From the NCBI RefSeq assembly GCF_007846095.1, contig NZ_VOEI01000004.1, positions 186,001 through 250,000 of the forward strand: a stretch of 64,000 nucleotides of DNA, read 5' to 3'. Source of the stretch: Mucilaginibacter achroorhodeus. GTDB taxonomy: Bacteria > Bacteroidota > Bacteroidia > Sphingobacteriales > Sphingobacteriaceae. The position numbers and the translations under genes were made by a program. Shown piece after piece: positions 62,588-64,000 of the stretch (position 1 is its first letter; every line of letters starts with the position of its first letter). The notes beneath the pieces are model-generated. The model was not told where the DNA came from. It ran no database searches and saw only the letters and a program-made list of their open reading frames with translations.

Positions 62588-64000
62588 CTAAAACCGATTA
62601 ATATAATTTGCTAAAACTTTTTCGAGATCTTTAAAATAATTATCTCTGTCTTCTTGTGTCCAAAAAGAAATTTTAGGTGGGTAGTCGCTGAAGTATTTTA
62701 GAAAGACGTTTTTGGTACATAATGGTATGAATGTTCCATCCTTTTCCCTAGTAATAATAGTTTTACGCTTAAGTGGGAACACTGCGTTTTTATATCCCCG
62801 ATTAGTTTCTGAATCCAAAAGTGTGAGGTTAGAGATATCGTTAATGTCCTCATCTTTAAGATTGGAGTTAAAATGTGATACTATGTCCGTGAACAAGCTG
62901 TTAAACACATTTTCATCTGTACAATCGCATTCATCGGCACGTCTTTTTAATTGGCGGCCTTCTTTTTTATCCGTATCAATAAACGCTTTTGCGTCTGTAA
63001 GCCACTGCGTTTTATTATCGGGAATAGTATCTTTTACAGAAGTTATATGTTCGATATCCCATTTTCCGTTCTTAAATATGTCAAAAGGAAAAAAGGAATT
63101 ATCCTTTTTGTTACTCAGCATAGTCAGGATATTATATAGAAGCAAAATCCTTTTTACACTTTTATCACCATATTGAACATTTTCGAGTGATACTCCTTTA
63201 AAATTGTTTTTTATCGTATCATCAAGAAATTCTTTAAATTCGGATTTGCTTTTGTTAGCTGAAACTTCATATAAATCTTTTATAGTTAAGCTATCAGTGG
63301 TGATTAGAAATCCAATTTTGTGATATAGATCTCTCTCTTGAAACCATTCATTGAAACGCTGAAAATATTTTTTAATTTCTGCCCAATTTTTTTCAATTAC
63401 GCTAAATGACTTGTTTTGGAATTTCTTATTGAAAAATCTGAATGTTGAATAGGTATCTGTGTTGTCTTTTTCATCGTTCATAAGGTCAAAAATGAATTCG
63501 ATACGATTTGTCGAAGCTTTTTTCCCATTAATAAAATACCAAAATCTATCATTTTGAAGAGCATGTTCAATGGTGTCCCATTCCGTAGAAATTTCAAGTT
63601 GCTTTAATCTAATACGGTCCTTATTTTTTTCAAAGTTTGAACTATTGAGAAATAGCGCTTTAATTAATTCGGCATTTGTTAAAGGAATCTTACCAATATT
63701 AATCCGTGTGAAAATCGCAATAGGATCAATTTCAAAACTTTCATACCAAATTACTTTAGTATTGAACTTGAATTTTGATTCAAAATCGTTTCTATTGAAA
63801 TTAGGTTTGTTGAACCAAAGAGTGATTGCTTTGTAAGCTTCTGATATATAATAAAAATCAATATTATCATCACTGCTTACATCCTTCTTAAGCTTGCTTA
63901 AAAAAGTGCTTGAACCTGATCTAGTTTCATAATGCAGTTCAAACAGTTTCTGACGGTTTTCTTCAGTGTAAATCTGATTTAAATAGTGCAAGACAAGATA
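62588..64000 (-). CDS. DUF262-DUF1524 protein (GmrSD-like), 5' part off window
   Basis: The frame runs open past base 64,000 (YLVLHYLNQIYTEENRQ), so the start and DGQQRLTT motif lie outside. The middle holds FTRINIGKIPLTNAELIKALFL, usual in DUF262. The C-terminus has the DUF1524 His-Me nuclease signature: WDIEHITSVKD, then DINDISNLTLLDSETNRGYKNAVF. Such fusions are type IV-like restriction enzymes that cleave modified phage DNA. First of a three-gene operon as seen. Confidence 0.9.
   Translation of the reverse strand, partial: YLVLHYLNQIYTEENRQKLFELHYETRSGSSTFLSKLKKDVSSDDNIDFYYISEAYKAITLWFNKPNFNRNDFESKFKFNTKVIWYESFEIDPIAIFTRINIGKIPLTNAELIKALFLNSSNFEKNKDRIRLKQLEISTEWDTIEHALQNDRFWYFINGKKASTNRIEFIFDLMNDEKDNTDTYSTFRFFNKKFQNKSFSVIEKNWAEIKKYFQRFNEWFQERDLYHKIGFLITTDSLTIKDLYEVSANKSKSEFKEFLDDTIKNNFKGVSLENVQYGDKSVKRILLLYNILTMLSNKKDNSFFPFDIFKNGKWDIEHITSVKDTIPDNKTQWLTDAKAFIDTDKKEGRQLKRRADECDCTDENVFNSLFTDIVSHFNSNLKDEDINDISNLTLLDSETNRGYKNAVFPLKRKTIITREKDGTFIPLCTKNVFLKYFSDYPPKISFWTQEDRDNYFKDLEKVLANYINRF

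Overview
The window reads as a Bacteroidota chromosome, most likely Sphingobacteriaceae (Mucilaginibacter/Pedobacter-like). This rests on the BatA-type aerotolerance protein next to a dihydroorotase-like gene, DUF4199, a TonB-dependent receptor with a carboxypeptidase-like N-terminal domain, weak Shine-Dalgarno sites, TAnnTTTG-type -7 boxes and a CTnDOT-style tra/mob/rteC region. The genus is inferred, not proven.

Left part, about 1-16.8 kb, looks like ordinary chromosome. It holds the 3' part of a GH20 hexosaminidase, a lipoprotein, a BatA-like vWA membrane protein, a dihydroorotase homologue without its metal ligands, an acidic protein and a DUF4199 membrane protein, closed by a strong terminator. 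A BY-kinase/Wzz fusion with a Wzy-like membrane protein follows. Next come a DUF1348 protein, a TetR regulator and an SDR oxidoreductase sharing two matching palindromic operators, then a His/Cys-rich small protein with a TonB-dependent receptor. At 16,802-16,823 there is an orphan 3' tRNA end that looks like an integrase attachment site.

The middle, 17-29 kb, is an arsenic island with two parts. The first is an arsenosugar biosynthesis cluster: ArsM methyltransferase, radical SAM ArsS, two glycosyltransferases, a CMD-type peroxidase-like protein, aquaporin, DUF547, an NAD-dependent epimerase-like protein and a TlpA-type thioredoxin. The second is a detoxification operon: arsR, DUF6428, arsN1, arsC, acr3 and two tandem metallophosphoesterases. 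Two nearly identical operators lie before arsR and between arsR and the rest of that operon.

The right part, 30-55 kb, is a conjugative element read mainly on the minus strand: DUF932 and small genes, a structured noncoding region, a GNAT/DUF1778 toxin-antitoxin pair, a HEPN protein facing an XRE regulator, then traN, M, L, K, J, three TerB/TraI-like paralogues, a lipoprotein, traG, traF, traE, rteC, the VirD4-like coupling protein, relaxase, mobA and an HTH gene. Two copies of one long dyad sit before the two transfer operons and suggest joint control. No integrase is visible.

Beyond it, 55-64 kb, is a defence block: a type III restriction-modification pair (mod, res) facing a three-gene minus-strand operon of a DUF262+DUF1524 (GmrSD-like) protein that runs off the window, a second DUF262 protein and an HNH endonuclease gene split by an in-frame TAA. 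If the tRNA end marks one edge, the arsenic genes, transfer genes and defence genes could all be one large integrative element extending past the window.
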